From Kingdonia uniflora (taxonomy: Eukaryota > Streptophyta > Magnoliopsida > Ranunculales > Circaeasteraceae), in assembly GCA_014058105.1 (NCBI GenBank), contig JACGCM010000393.1, positions 124,001 through 188,000 on the forward strand: DNA of 64,000 nt, in the 5' to 3' direction. How positions within the stretch are numbered: position 1 is the first letter of the stretch; every line of letters starts with the position of its first letter. Under the pieces are notes generated by a model. That model had not been told where the DNA came from and made no database searches. It was given only the letters and a program-made list of their open reading frames with translations. Of the stretch, positions 12,594 to 24,000 are shown in pieces. Position numbers and translations under genes: made by a program.

Positions 12594-12949
12594 GAGCATC
12601 TCCTAAATCCTAAAGTACTTCACTCACATCTTTTCCAAGGTACCACGTAGGATTTTCGAGCTCCAACAACACCTCACTCACTTTGTTTTTCAACTCAAAA
12701 GGCAAAGTCAGTTGAGTTTGCCTTTTAATGCTCAGCCTAGCTTTTTTACGTCCCGATCGGGGCGCCCAAGTGTCGGGCATCTGTTTGTTTTCTAATCGGG
12801 CGCCTAATAGTTAGGTGCCTGATATAAAAAATGAAGCGGCGCGCCTGTTAGAAAAACTAAGTGAAGTATTGGTGAAAGAAATAGAACCCCACTCTCTTGG
12901 ATTTGGCTTTTTTTTCAACCAAATGAGTGAGGTACTTTAAGAGATGCTC
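12594..12949. mobile_element. Tourist-like (PIF/Harbinger-type) MITE with TAA target duplication
   Basis: The element is 356 bp with terminal inverted repeats beginning GAGCATCTC on both ends and continuing, with a small gap, through AAGTACNTCACTCA. It is flanked by TAA at 12591-12593 and 12950-12952, the 3-bp target typical of this superfamily. The interior has no coding capacity and includes a GC-rich segment with repeated GGGCGCC-like motifs. Confidence 0.8.
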
Positions 12950-13601
12950 TAAGCCAACAGAGGATTGGTGGCTTGTATTAATATTTGATCGTAATCGATC
13001 ACACAAACAAAAAAGGATTTGGGATTGTCTTCTTAGAGCTAACGCTTCGGGTTTGGATTCATATTGGGGGGCCTTCGTGATTAAATGAGGCTAGACGCGA
13101 AGCGTTAGTGAAGGGGCTTATAAAGAACATAAATTAATTCATCTGGCTTGATCTCAAATACGTTATCTTAGATCCCAATAAAACACGATAAAACACTACT
13201 TAATCGGTATGGGGAAAGGGTTAGTGTCTGCAGTGATGTATTTATGGTTACCATTTATCTATGGTTTAAATAGCATTTGGTGATTAATTTAGCAAATTAA
13301 CAGAACAGGGTTTTGAAGTTTACATTTTAATTCCTGAATGGAAAAGTTTATAAACCACTATTTCGATCTAGAGTATACACCATCATACAAAATAAATAAA
13401 TAAAAAGTAAATGAAAGTGGTAGGAACTAGGAATGTATTTTTAGGTCAGCTCAAGCATTAGCCTGTAAAACTAAAAGTTTGAGACCCATCAATGATCTAT
13501 GTATAAGCTCGAAGTAATTAATTTAATAAACCTTACAATCTACAATATAGCGCTCGCGTGTGTATATATATATATACACAATACATGAGTAAAGTCTTTC
13601 A

Positions 13602-15120
13602 TCAATATTCATTTGGAAAAATCTTTTCTAGAGAACTGATAAAACGTCTTGAATACAACGTAGGCTCAACAGAAGATATTGAGAGTGGGTCATACTGTAA
13701 CGATTTGCAACCATGCTCGATTTTCTTTTTCATATTGTATTCCTGTAATATATCAATAATACCGAGATAGAGAACAACATCATAGACCTCGAAGAAATCA
13801 ACCTTGGTTGGGTCATCTGCATCACCATCTTCAGAAAGCTTGCGTTTAGCTACAGCTGGCATGTTTACTCCTAATTGGACACGCAGCCTGTAAACCAGTA
13901 GTGGGTTAAGTTCATAACGAACATTTTATACAATGAAGCTAATAAGATAAACTCAAAGCTTATGTTTATAGCCATTTTTGGGGGGTTTAACATGGTTCTG
14001 AATTGCCTAAAATAAGTGACATTTTGACATCAACTCAAATTGTACGACTGAAATTAGATTCCTATCTCATGGTTTTTGTACTTTGGCTTCCCATGAAAAA
14101 TTACTTTCTACTCCCACTATATTTGATAAAAATTGAACTTGGATTACTAAAATTCTTAAAGGGGAGAACGGGTATAAGGCAAAAGTCAGAAGTCAAAAAC
14201 GATAGAGTAAGTCTGATCTCAATCATCTAATGATGGTCAAAATCAAATTATGCCCTTAAAAAATATGGTTATCGTAATATCACTAGCCTAACTCACAACG
14301 CATGTATTCTACAATGCCTAGACAGCTTGGCAGAAACACGATACATTGCAATGCAATTGAATGAGAATATGATTATTAAAGTGATCATTAGAGATTGGCA
14401 GGAGCTTGGGAAATATTAAAAAAACATTATGATTACCTTCCAGTGTCGGATAGAAGAATATCAACTTCCTCTTTGTTATCTTTGAATGAGACTCTCAATG
14501 TACTGCCTCTAATGTGAGAACCTGGCAACCTACTGACAGAACTTGGTTCATGAGTTACCAAGCGCAGACTTGGAGAAGGTAAGAGCTTCGGTTTTGAAGA
14601 TGCACCTGGCAAAACCAGAATGTAAGGAAACAGATATTAACACAAGTTACAGAACAATAGGTCCCCCAAAACCATCCTACTAAAACTGCATAATAAAATT
14701 TTAACTGTAAGCACGTGAATAGAGCTATCGGTTTGAAGGTGTACCTAGTGAGCCAGAATGTAAGGAATAGCTATATAACATAACAATAGATTTACCCAAA
14801 AAGAGTCTGTAAAATAACACAATTAAAAGGTACACCATAAATCAATACACACCAATATTTTGCGTGATGCTCAAATAGAAGGATTTTTCCCCATGGGATG
14901 ATCACTTGGGAACTTCTATTCGAAGTATGCTTGGAATAGTCACCAGGGGTTCTTTTTTGTCAGTATTTCAGATGCATTTTATTACTTTTCTCTTTACAGT
15001 CTGATCCAAAATTAAAAGTTTGGCATATATATAAGTAAGACTTGTTCTTTCTGGAGAATGTAAGAGTGGTGCAACTTACTTTTGTTTCTTCTCCATAGTC
15101 CGATTGCCCCCAGTGTGTGT

Positions 15121-15165
<45 letters not shown>

Positions 15166-18100
15166 GTGTGTGTTTGTTTATGATTGTTATTTTCATAGCT
15201 TTTTTGCGATTTGCATATGGTGTCTGTATTCCATCATTTCATTGTTCAAAGTGGCTGATCATCTGCATTCCGCTCTCTACAATTTAATCATTAAGCTTTC
15301 ACATGTCACGTGGTAATTAACCTTGCACAGTATTATGCTGCCATGAGACAAAGGTGGGAACAAGACAAAATCAGGTGGTAAAGTCTATCTTATCGAACTT
15401 ATGCATCACAAGAAAAGGATTAACCAAACTGAAAGAAGTCTACTAATATAAAACATATCGGAAAGAGAAGCTTACAATATTTTTCGACTAAATCCAGATT
15501 AGTGTGTACTTTTTCTGGAGAACACAAGGGGGTCTTCAAATTCTCTGGAGCTCTAAAATGTACACCGAGGAGAAGGCTATAATCAATTATGCATTGTGAT
15601 TCTAGAAACATGCAGTCTAGAGAGATTTGCCTGCATATTGTAGTGTAACATTAATCAGAATGGATTACATCTTGATAAAAACCAACAATGAATAGATAAT
15701 GATTTCCAAATGTACAATTACTGTTTCCAGTACATATAGGAGAAAAAAGAATTCTCGTTGAGGTGTAGATACTTGATTTGACCAGCTTTATATCACAAAC
15801 TATATTTACTAAGATTTGAAAAGTGAATACAAGAAAGTAAGAAATATATCTAGAGACATGCACCCTGGAAATGAAGACAATCAACTTATTGCTCTTTGTA
15901 CTCGTAACTTTACTTGATTCGTGTAAGGTGTCTAGGCATGTCCTCGTCTAGTGTTCCTTTTCGTCCACGAATTAGCTAAGAGTGATTTTCTCCATTTCTC
16001 GTCACATGAGATCTTGATTAGATGTTAATGGGTGCGCGTGATTATATAAACGGATATACCAGATGGATGTGAATGGGATGCTTGATGTAACAGTTTCAAC
16101 TTAAAATATGGGGTATCTACCCTATTTCCTTACCATCAAGAGTGCATGGGGTGCGGGTGCATATTAACCTATCACAACGAAAGTGTGCAATGGATTTTAT
16201 TTATTTTTATGGGTCAAAAATGAAAATACAAGGTGAGGACAGTTCTGCTTAATGATACAAGAAATTACAGGAGATTCATTATGGTACCATAGTTATCTCA
16301 TCGTTAATCATCAAAGCATATCTTTTATCGTCCGTCCAGTAGGGTAATTTTATATAGGCAGATGGACACTGATGCAAGCGATCACGCAGAAATTTGATGA
16401 TCGATTTACCCTCAATTGAAACGTAAAAACACAACTTTATTAATGAATTTCAAAGAAAAGAACACATCTTTCTAGCATGGTAGGTCATGGGTCGTCACAC
16501 CCACGACCTAGGCGCACGGTTTTGTGACCGGTCTCTATTTTTGTTTCCTATGTTAGATTATTTTGGGATATTATATTGTGTTCTAAAGAATCTTCTAAAA
16601 AGGGATTACTCCAGTAGTTTCCTGTTTTAGGAGTGTAGAGAAAGGGGTGGAGATCTCCTACATATAGGAGATCCTATTGTATGAGGTAGGGGGTGTTGAG
16701 TTTTGAGAGAAAGGGAAGAACCCTAGGAGAACTAGAGAGAATTAAGAGAGCTTGTAGTAGTAATTTGATGAAATAAAAGAGATCGTTATCGTTATTTAGC
16801 TTCCGCAATCTTAGTGTTTAACAAATTGGTACCAGAGCTAGATCGAACTTGGCGATTTTTTTTACGAAGATGTGTAAGAAAACACCGAAAAAATTAATCA
16901 AACAAACATAAGGAGAGTGTTTGAAATTGGTAGAAGATGTTATCGTAGATTTAACAGCGTCTAGTTGTGACGACACAAATTGAAGCACTATTGTTAGCGG
17001 TGATGTCAAATCCAGCAAGAATAGCCTCATCGGAAGTTGTGGGGGACGCAATCGACAGTAGCGAGAGAGGGTTCAAGTAAGGGGAGATGGAAAAGTCTTC
17101 CAATGGGGTCCTTTATGCGCGACGGGCGACTAGCGGGCATAAATCCTATGAATCCGCCGCCGTTGCAAGTAGTAGGGCGTGAAAAGGAAGGGATGTTCTC
17201 CCGAGATCACGTTGGGAGATTCGAGCCGGAAGAGGAGAGAACCTATATTTACAATTTGTTTGCAGGTCTGACCGTGGATGTTGAAAGCATTGACAAATTT
17301 GCGGATTCACGTGAAGAGGAGGGGTACAACGAGTCGGGAGGTCGCCGACGTGTTTCGTCAAATCCGGAAAACGAAACGACGTTTGGAAATGGGTTTGAAC
17401 TGTCAACAGAAGGGAGAGGAGGGTCGAATATACCTCCGGTGATCGACGGTGCACAGAGAGAGGCCACCGTAGTCACCGGAAATCTCATCGGGGAAGAAAG
17501 GAATCGCGAAGTAAACCAGATTATCGAAGGGAGAGACGCGAGCATGTCATCAGGGGGCACGGTGCTGGCAAAACTATGCCTAGGCACGGGCAGGGCACTG
17601 GGAGCATATGACAAGGCACGCATGGCAGAGGGCAAGGGGTGCCATGGTACGGGCAGGGCACCGAGGACACAGGACAAGGCATGTCACTGCACAGGCAGGG
17701 CACTATGGGCACAAGACAAGGCACACATGGCAGATGACAGAACATGCCACGGCAGGGTAGCATGCCGCATCACACAACACGCGTGGAGCACGTGGGACTT
17801 CAACTGCTGGGGTAAGTTTACGCCAACTACATCTTTCCCAACCGAGGACAATTGTGATCATAGAGAGGAACAGAGAGAGAAAAACTACGACAATCCAACA
17901 GACTTTGCCCACAACGATGGCATCGATAAACCCCACGACTCTGATCACGCTAATAGAATCGTTGGCCTTCAAGACAACAACAACGACAGGGCCATCGGTG
18001 ACGGTGGCCACGGTCGCGCATTCTACATCACTTTCGGCCGCCATCACCACCCAAATAGCGCCTCCACTCATATTGGAATCGGGAGGGATGCTGTCGACAA

Positions 18101-20984
18101 CACCGTTGGCTACTATCTCCGTACATGCAGTGCCCACAGGTTTGACAACACCTCCGTTATCTCTCTCGACAAGACCAACGTCGCCTAATATTAGGGTTGA
18201 GCAAGCGGGTGTAACAGTTCAGGGGTATGTACAACAACGCGGGTTTGTTCCGCAAGTTCAGCAAAGAGAGTCGGGGGTTGGGTTTTGTAGCATTGATAGA
18301 GGTAAGAACGGGTCTGCGGGAAATGTTGGCGGGGACTGGCGAGATAATGAACAACAGTCAGGAAGGCAACTGAACAGAGAGGCACCACCGTATGTGCCTC
18401 CTCGACCACAAAAAAAGTCCCCTACGCCTCCTCAAGGATCACAATATGTAGGGCAAGGTAATCAGTAGAGACAATGGGCGTCGGGAAACGGGTTTTCAAC
18501 TGAAAACCAGTATTGGGATGACTCTGACCATAGAGGGCACGAAGGCAGGTAGGGTTTTCATGACAGAAGATGACGAGGTCGCGGTAACGTGTCAAATAAC
18601 CTCGGAACAGTTCTCGCACAGACAATTATCAACCAAATGGGGGTATTGGTGCTACTAGGTACGGACATTAATCACAATATGGTACTCAGGGATATGGCTA
18701 TCAGGGCAACCCAGAGAGTCATGTCGCGAACGTCATTATTTCTGCGTTCCAGAACCTGAATTCAGACATGAAGATTAATATACCAGATTTTGATGAGAAA
18801 TCTGATGTGGATGGTTTTATTGGTTTGTTAAATAGGGTCAATAAGATGTTTGCCTTCAAGAAGTGTACTGGACAAAGTGCAGTGACACTAGTCGAGACAG
18901 AGTTAACATACGCACTAAATTGGTGGGAAAACATTCAGCAGTTATAGGTATCCAGCGGACATGATTACATAACAGATTGGGAGGTTATGCGGGGTGAGAT
19001 GATGACTCGTTTTATCCCGAGCACTTGCGAGGAGGAAAGCTTTGCTAAGCTTCAAACTTTACATCAGGGGTCGGAGTCAGTCTGTGGATGATTATGCTAG
19101 TGACTTTTACATGTTTTCCTCACGTGTTGTGTTATCCGAGTCAGAGGTACAACGGGTTAGCCGCTTCCGTTTGAGTCTTACGAAACGCATTCAGGACGAG
19201 ATGATTTTATTTTCTCCTCAATCCTTATCAGAGATAGTAGAGATAGCTCGTAGAGTCGAGGCTAAGCTAAAGCCATCAGGATATCCGTCTTTTACAGTAT
19301 CAGCTACAATGGCTACGACAACGACTTCTACAGTGCCAGCAGTTGGGGGCAAGCCAGCAAGGACTGTTAGGAAGGCCATTTGTTACAACAAGCCAGCAGG
19401 GACTGTTAGGGCGGCCATTTGTTACAACTGTGCAAGACAAGACATATGAAACGTGAGTGTCTTAGCCCACGAAAAGCGACACCTATTTCTCAGCAGTCAC
19501 ATGATCACGTCGATGAGACGCTGGAGCAATTATTTAGTCAAGAGTATGAGGACGCAGAGGTGACAGCAGTTCGTCTCCTTGAGTTCGTGGACAAATCCTT
19601 CAAAGGGGGGGGGGGGGGGGCGAATTGATAGATCGTGGGTGGTAACACCCACTACCTAGGCACACGGTTTTGTGACCGGTCTCTATTTTTGTTTACTATG
19701 TTAGTTTATTTTAGGATATTATATTTTGTTCTAGAGAATCCTCTAAAAAGGGATTACTCTAGTAGTTTCCTGTTTTAGGAGTGTAGAGAAAGAGGTGGAG
19801 ATCTCCTACATATAGGAGATCCTAGGGTATGAGGTAGGGGGTGTTGAGTTTTGAAAGAAAGGGAAGAACCCTAGGAGAACTAAAGATAATTAAGAGAGCT
19901 TGTAGTAGTAATTAGATGAAATAAAAGAGATCGTTATCGCTATTTAGCTTCCGCAATCTTAGTGTTTAACATAGCAAAACCAACTTAAACTCAACGTAGA
20001 ACAAGCTCTCTCTTTATAGATGAAGGAAACTTATCACAATTAAAAACCTATACTTAATTGGAAAGCATAATTGGAAAAGACTTACTAAAATAAATAGACT
20101 CACTAAATTATTTAATAGATTTTTCAAGGGGGAGAGAGAAAAAGGAAACCCTAAACCATAACCGAGTAGGACTCGGGTGGACCCACCCAGGTAACACAAC
20201 AGTGGGTCATGGTCTAGGCTGTGACATATCAGACACTATAAACTAGAAGGCTATTTAGATGCAGATTTGGTAGAACCACAATCCAATATAAAATAAGTTA
20301 CAAGTTTATGTACTTCACATAGATATAATTTTACTAAAAAGATGAGTAAGAGAAGATTGTAGATGAGATCTAGTGTCGAAGCTGAATCTAGGATCACTTG
20401 GCTCCAATTGGGAGTGCAGCTAAGCACCAAGGATACAGTGTGCAACATCATGGAGTTTGAAGAAGTAGTAACTCCCTTTAGATATCTTAGCATCCCATTT
20501 TTCAACAAGGCTTAAGGCTAAGGACTACATTCCCCTGATTGACAAAATGACAAGTAGATTGTTTTACTGCAAGCACAAGTTGTTGTCTTATGCTGTGAGG
20601 TTACAGCTTTTCCACTCAGTTATTTTCAGTTTTAACGTCTATTGGATTAACATATTTCTTCTCCCCTCAATATGTGAAAGACAAAATTAATGCTTTGTGC
20701 TCTAAATTTTTGTGGTTTGGTCATGAGACATTTCCATCTTTAATGTCTATTATTGGATTAACATTTTTCTTCTCCCCTAATATGTGATAGAAAAAATTAA
20801 TGCTTTGTGCTCTAGATTTTTGTGGTTTGGCCATGAGTCAGGTAGGAAAGTGACTCCAATAGCTTGGAACTCGTTTGCACCTCTTAAGAGGAGGAAGGGT
20901 CAGGGCTTAGAATTTTTAAAATTTGGAACAAAGCAGCCATCACTAAGCACACTTTCAGACTTGCTACTATGGAGAGGTCCTTGT

Positions 20985-21015
<31 letters not shown>

Positions 21016-24000
21016 GGGGGGGGGGGAGGGGGAGGGGGGTTGTCTATGGTCTATCAAGGTGCCTAGGGATTGCTCATGGGCCTGGAGACAAATCCTGAAT
21101 GGCAGCTCAGCGCTATACTAAGCATCTTCTTGGAGATGGGAAATACACCTCATTCTGGTTTGACCCTTGGCACAAGAGAGGTATTCTTAAAGATTTGTTT
21201 CGTGAGCACCACAGGTATGACTCTTACCTTGGAACCTCAGCTAAAGTGAGTAATTTTATTACTATTAACAAGTGGACAGTGCCTGAGCTTAGGCACCCTA
21301 TTCCTGAGAGAACTGGTGATCTCCCTCAAATATCCGAGCAACTTGGTGATAAAGTTATTTGGAAACCTGCTATCCATGGAGACTTTAAATAGCCTTTGCA
21401 GTTGACATTTTAATGCATACCCTAAAGTTGAATGGAAGGAGCTCCTGTGGGACTTAATTGTTATACCTAACAGGGCTATATTTGTTGGATGATGATTAAA
21501 AATTGTCTTGTTATTTAGGATAAGTTAGTCCAAAGACATGCTCACAATTCCAGTTTGTCAAGTGTGTAAAGCAGCTACTGAAAGCTGTGATCATTTGTTC
21601 ATGGGTTGTATAGCTGTTAAACACATTTGGGGTAGAATCTTAGTAAAATGTGACTTTATTAGGTATATCACCAATCTTGACAGTTAGATAGATTGGTTAT
21701 GTGGCTTACCTAGTAAAGATACTTGTACTAGAATCTTAAGGCTTGCCTTCACTGGCTTCATTTATCATATTTGGAAGGCAAGAAACTCACATGTGTTTAG
21801 AAATGAGATTATCAGGCCTAATCTTATTTTTAATGACATTTGCCATGATATCACCATTAGGGCTCACTTTGTGTGCTTAAAAAGATGGGATCCCCCAACA
21901 GAAGGTACTATTCTTCTCAATACAGTGGGTCAGTTGAAGAAAGTAGAGGTGGATATGGTGGGCTGGCTAGGGAGAGAAATGGAGATTGTGTGCTTTGCTA
22001 CTGTAGAAAGGGTGAAGCAGTTTCTGTGATCTACAAGGAGATGAAAGCCGTAACAAGAGGCCTACAACTGTGCATTGAAAGAGGCATTGAACATTTGCAA
22101 GTAGCCATTGATTCCGAGTTAATGATTGCTTACATTGAAAGGAAGAAGAAGCCTCCCTGGAACTGCATACATATGCTTCAGTCCATTCAGAATAGCATAG
22201 GGCAGCTCAGCAGTTTTTCCATTATTCACAAATATAGAGAAGCTAATAGATGTGCTAATCTGCTAGCTGTGTTTTGTACCATAGATGGTGAATTAATATT
22301 GGTCCCCAATTCTTGGCCCAATGAACTTGTGTTTACGAGGGAAGATGTTGGGGGTAAAAAATATGTTAAGGTGTAATTATTATTATTTTATTTGTATAGA
22401 AGATCCATGGACCTAGCCCCAGCTTGCTTTGCAAAAAAAAAAAAACCGAAAAAAAAGAAGTGTCAAAGCTGAATATAGAGCGATATCTCATAAATATTGG
22501 TAGTTGACATGGGTTTGAAGACTCCTTCAGCAATTTTATTTTCAGTTCAGACAACTTTAAGAGGTTGTGGTAATCAGGCAGCACCTCATATTGCCTAAAT
22601 ATTAGTATGCCAGATGGTGAGTATGGAGTCCAATTATACAATTATCAGACCGATAGTTTGCCTCTGTGTAAAGGCTCCTAAAGGCAAAAATAATATCTCA
22701 TTTGTATCAAAGCTGAAACCACATGATGACTCTCAATCACGAAGGAGAGTATTGACTGTTCGGATGTTTACAGTAGTGTCACCGAACCGCTTAATGTATG
22801 GTGTTGCAGCTTTATTCTACCAGTCTAACAGACTGTCATTGGATCACTCTAGTGTTTCTCTCATTACTGTTGATTCATATTGGAACACTCTTTTCTTTTT
22901 ATATTTGTAATTGCTGAGCAATATTATAATGTAAAGAAGACCAGAAGATTATTGTCTCCCACACACAGTCTTCCCCACCAGGGGGTCCACTTTCTCTCCA
23001 TTCTCCCCCTCCCCCAGTTTTATTGCCTCCTCTTTTTCTCTAGTTTATTCTCTTTAGCTTCTTTGGTTTCAAGCATCTGTTATTTCAATCTGCAATCCTT
23101 AAGCTCAAACCTCTAATTAAAGAAACCATAGTTGATAGTTCCATCCATGACATGAACTACACAACCAAACATTTTCCAAAAAGAGAGGAAGAGGGGGACT
23201 TGAATTTTATTTAAGGGATAATCAACACTATAGATTTCCCTAAATCACTTGATTCATGTACCCACTAAGAGTCGTAACCCAATGGATAAAGGATACAGGG
23301 ATTGTTGTTGTCTTAGACAATGATCCTTGTTATTCGATAAGTTGATAGTGTAGACAGGGGAGGGGGGAGCAATTTCAACCAACGACATCAATCCTAGTAG
23401 GATATCTTAGTATAATAATAAGACACAAAGATGGAATCAGGTAGGCACGAGTATGGTCAAAAGTTCTATGGGTCAAAAGTTGAAAGTCAGCGGGGTCAAC
23501 TACCCCATTGGTCCCCCTAGCTCCACCACTAACCACAACTTCATTCATGTTAGTTTTCTAAGTTACATGTCAAGCTGGGCATGCTCATCTTCATGTTCCA
23601 GCTTAACATTAGAGCCTCTCGTTGACTTAGAATATTTGAGTTATTTATACCTTCCATATGATATAGTTATAGAGAAACATTTGATGGACGATGCTCATGC
23701 AGTTTGAAAGATGTGTAGACCTTGCAATCAAGAACTACGCTGTTTTACTCTTAATAGAACTTGCTATGAAACCAAATAAAATAATGAGAAATGAATCTAT
23801 TATTTGGCAGAGCTTTCGCTTTTCGCCTGATTTTCGCCTAACGTCTGAATCAATCAGTAACCGTTAAGCGAAAGGACGGGCTAGACAAGCTTAAAAGCCA
23901 TATTCTTTCAGAAAATTGAGGACAAATGTGCAAAAGTGGGCTCATATTGTCAAAAAAGACAACTTACTCAAAAAGGGCCTCGCGCCACGATTGGTCCATA

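Larger units (their letters stand above)
16478..19971 (+). mobile_element. Non-autonomous LTR retrotransposon (gag only, no pol)
   Basis: A 3,494-bp element with two 346-bp LTRs, perfect 5-bp TAGCA target duplications (16473-16477 and 19972-19976), and a primer-binding site tggtaccagagct next to the left LTR (about 16828), close to initiator-Met tRNA type. The interior encodes only gag-like material; no protease, integrase, RT or RNase H is present between gag and the right LTR, so it must depend on enzymes supplied elsewhere. It sits inside the solo LTR in the PIP5K intron and is the youngest layer of that stack. By eye the LTRs differ at roughly 22 positions. Confidence 0.88.
16370..20231 (-). 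mobile_element. Solo LTR, split by a younger LTR element
   Basis: With the inserted element removed, about 363 bp remain (16370-16477 plus 19977-20231). They begin TGATGCAAGCG and end GTGACATATCA, an inverted TGAT/ATCA pair. On the minus strand the LTR starts TGATATGTCACAGCC. GACAC flanks it on both sides (16365-16369 and 20232-20236) as a 5-bp target duplication. No internal region is present, so this is a solo LTR left by recombination. Orientation is inferred from its TGATATGTCACA-like start. Confidence 0.7.
20232..22620 (+). mobile_element. Ty1/copia RNase H relic, split by a LINE
   Basis: The left piece (about 20232-20391) reads [13 protein letters not shown] and then MRSSVEAES. The right piece (from 22459) reads [10 protein letters not shown] and, after a frame change, [10 protein letters not shown]. 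Together these follow the order of a copia-type RNase H domain (GYSDADW, ARSSAEAEYRA, CDNQAAIHIA). The break falls exactly at the SSAEAEYRA motif, where the LINE inserted. Sequence up to about 22900 may be further copia 3' region, but I cannot confirm an LTR. Confidence 0.7.

Noticed and set aside
17146..18468. Long open frames on the minus strand and in other frames across the gag-only element
   Set aside because: They are compositional shadows of the GC-richer gag region; the coding sense is the plus strand, as shown by LTR, primer-binding site and gag order.
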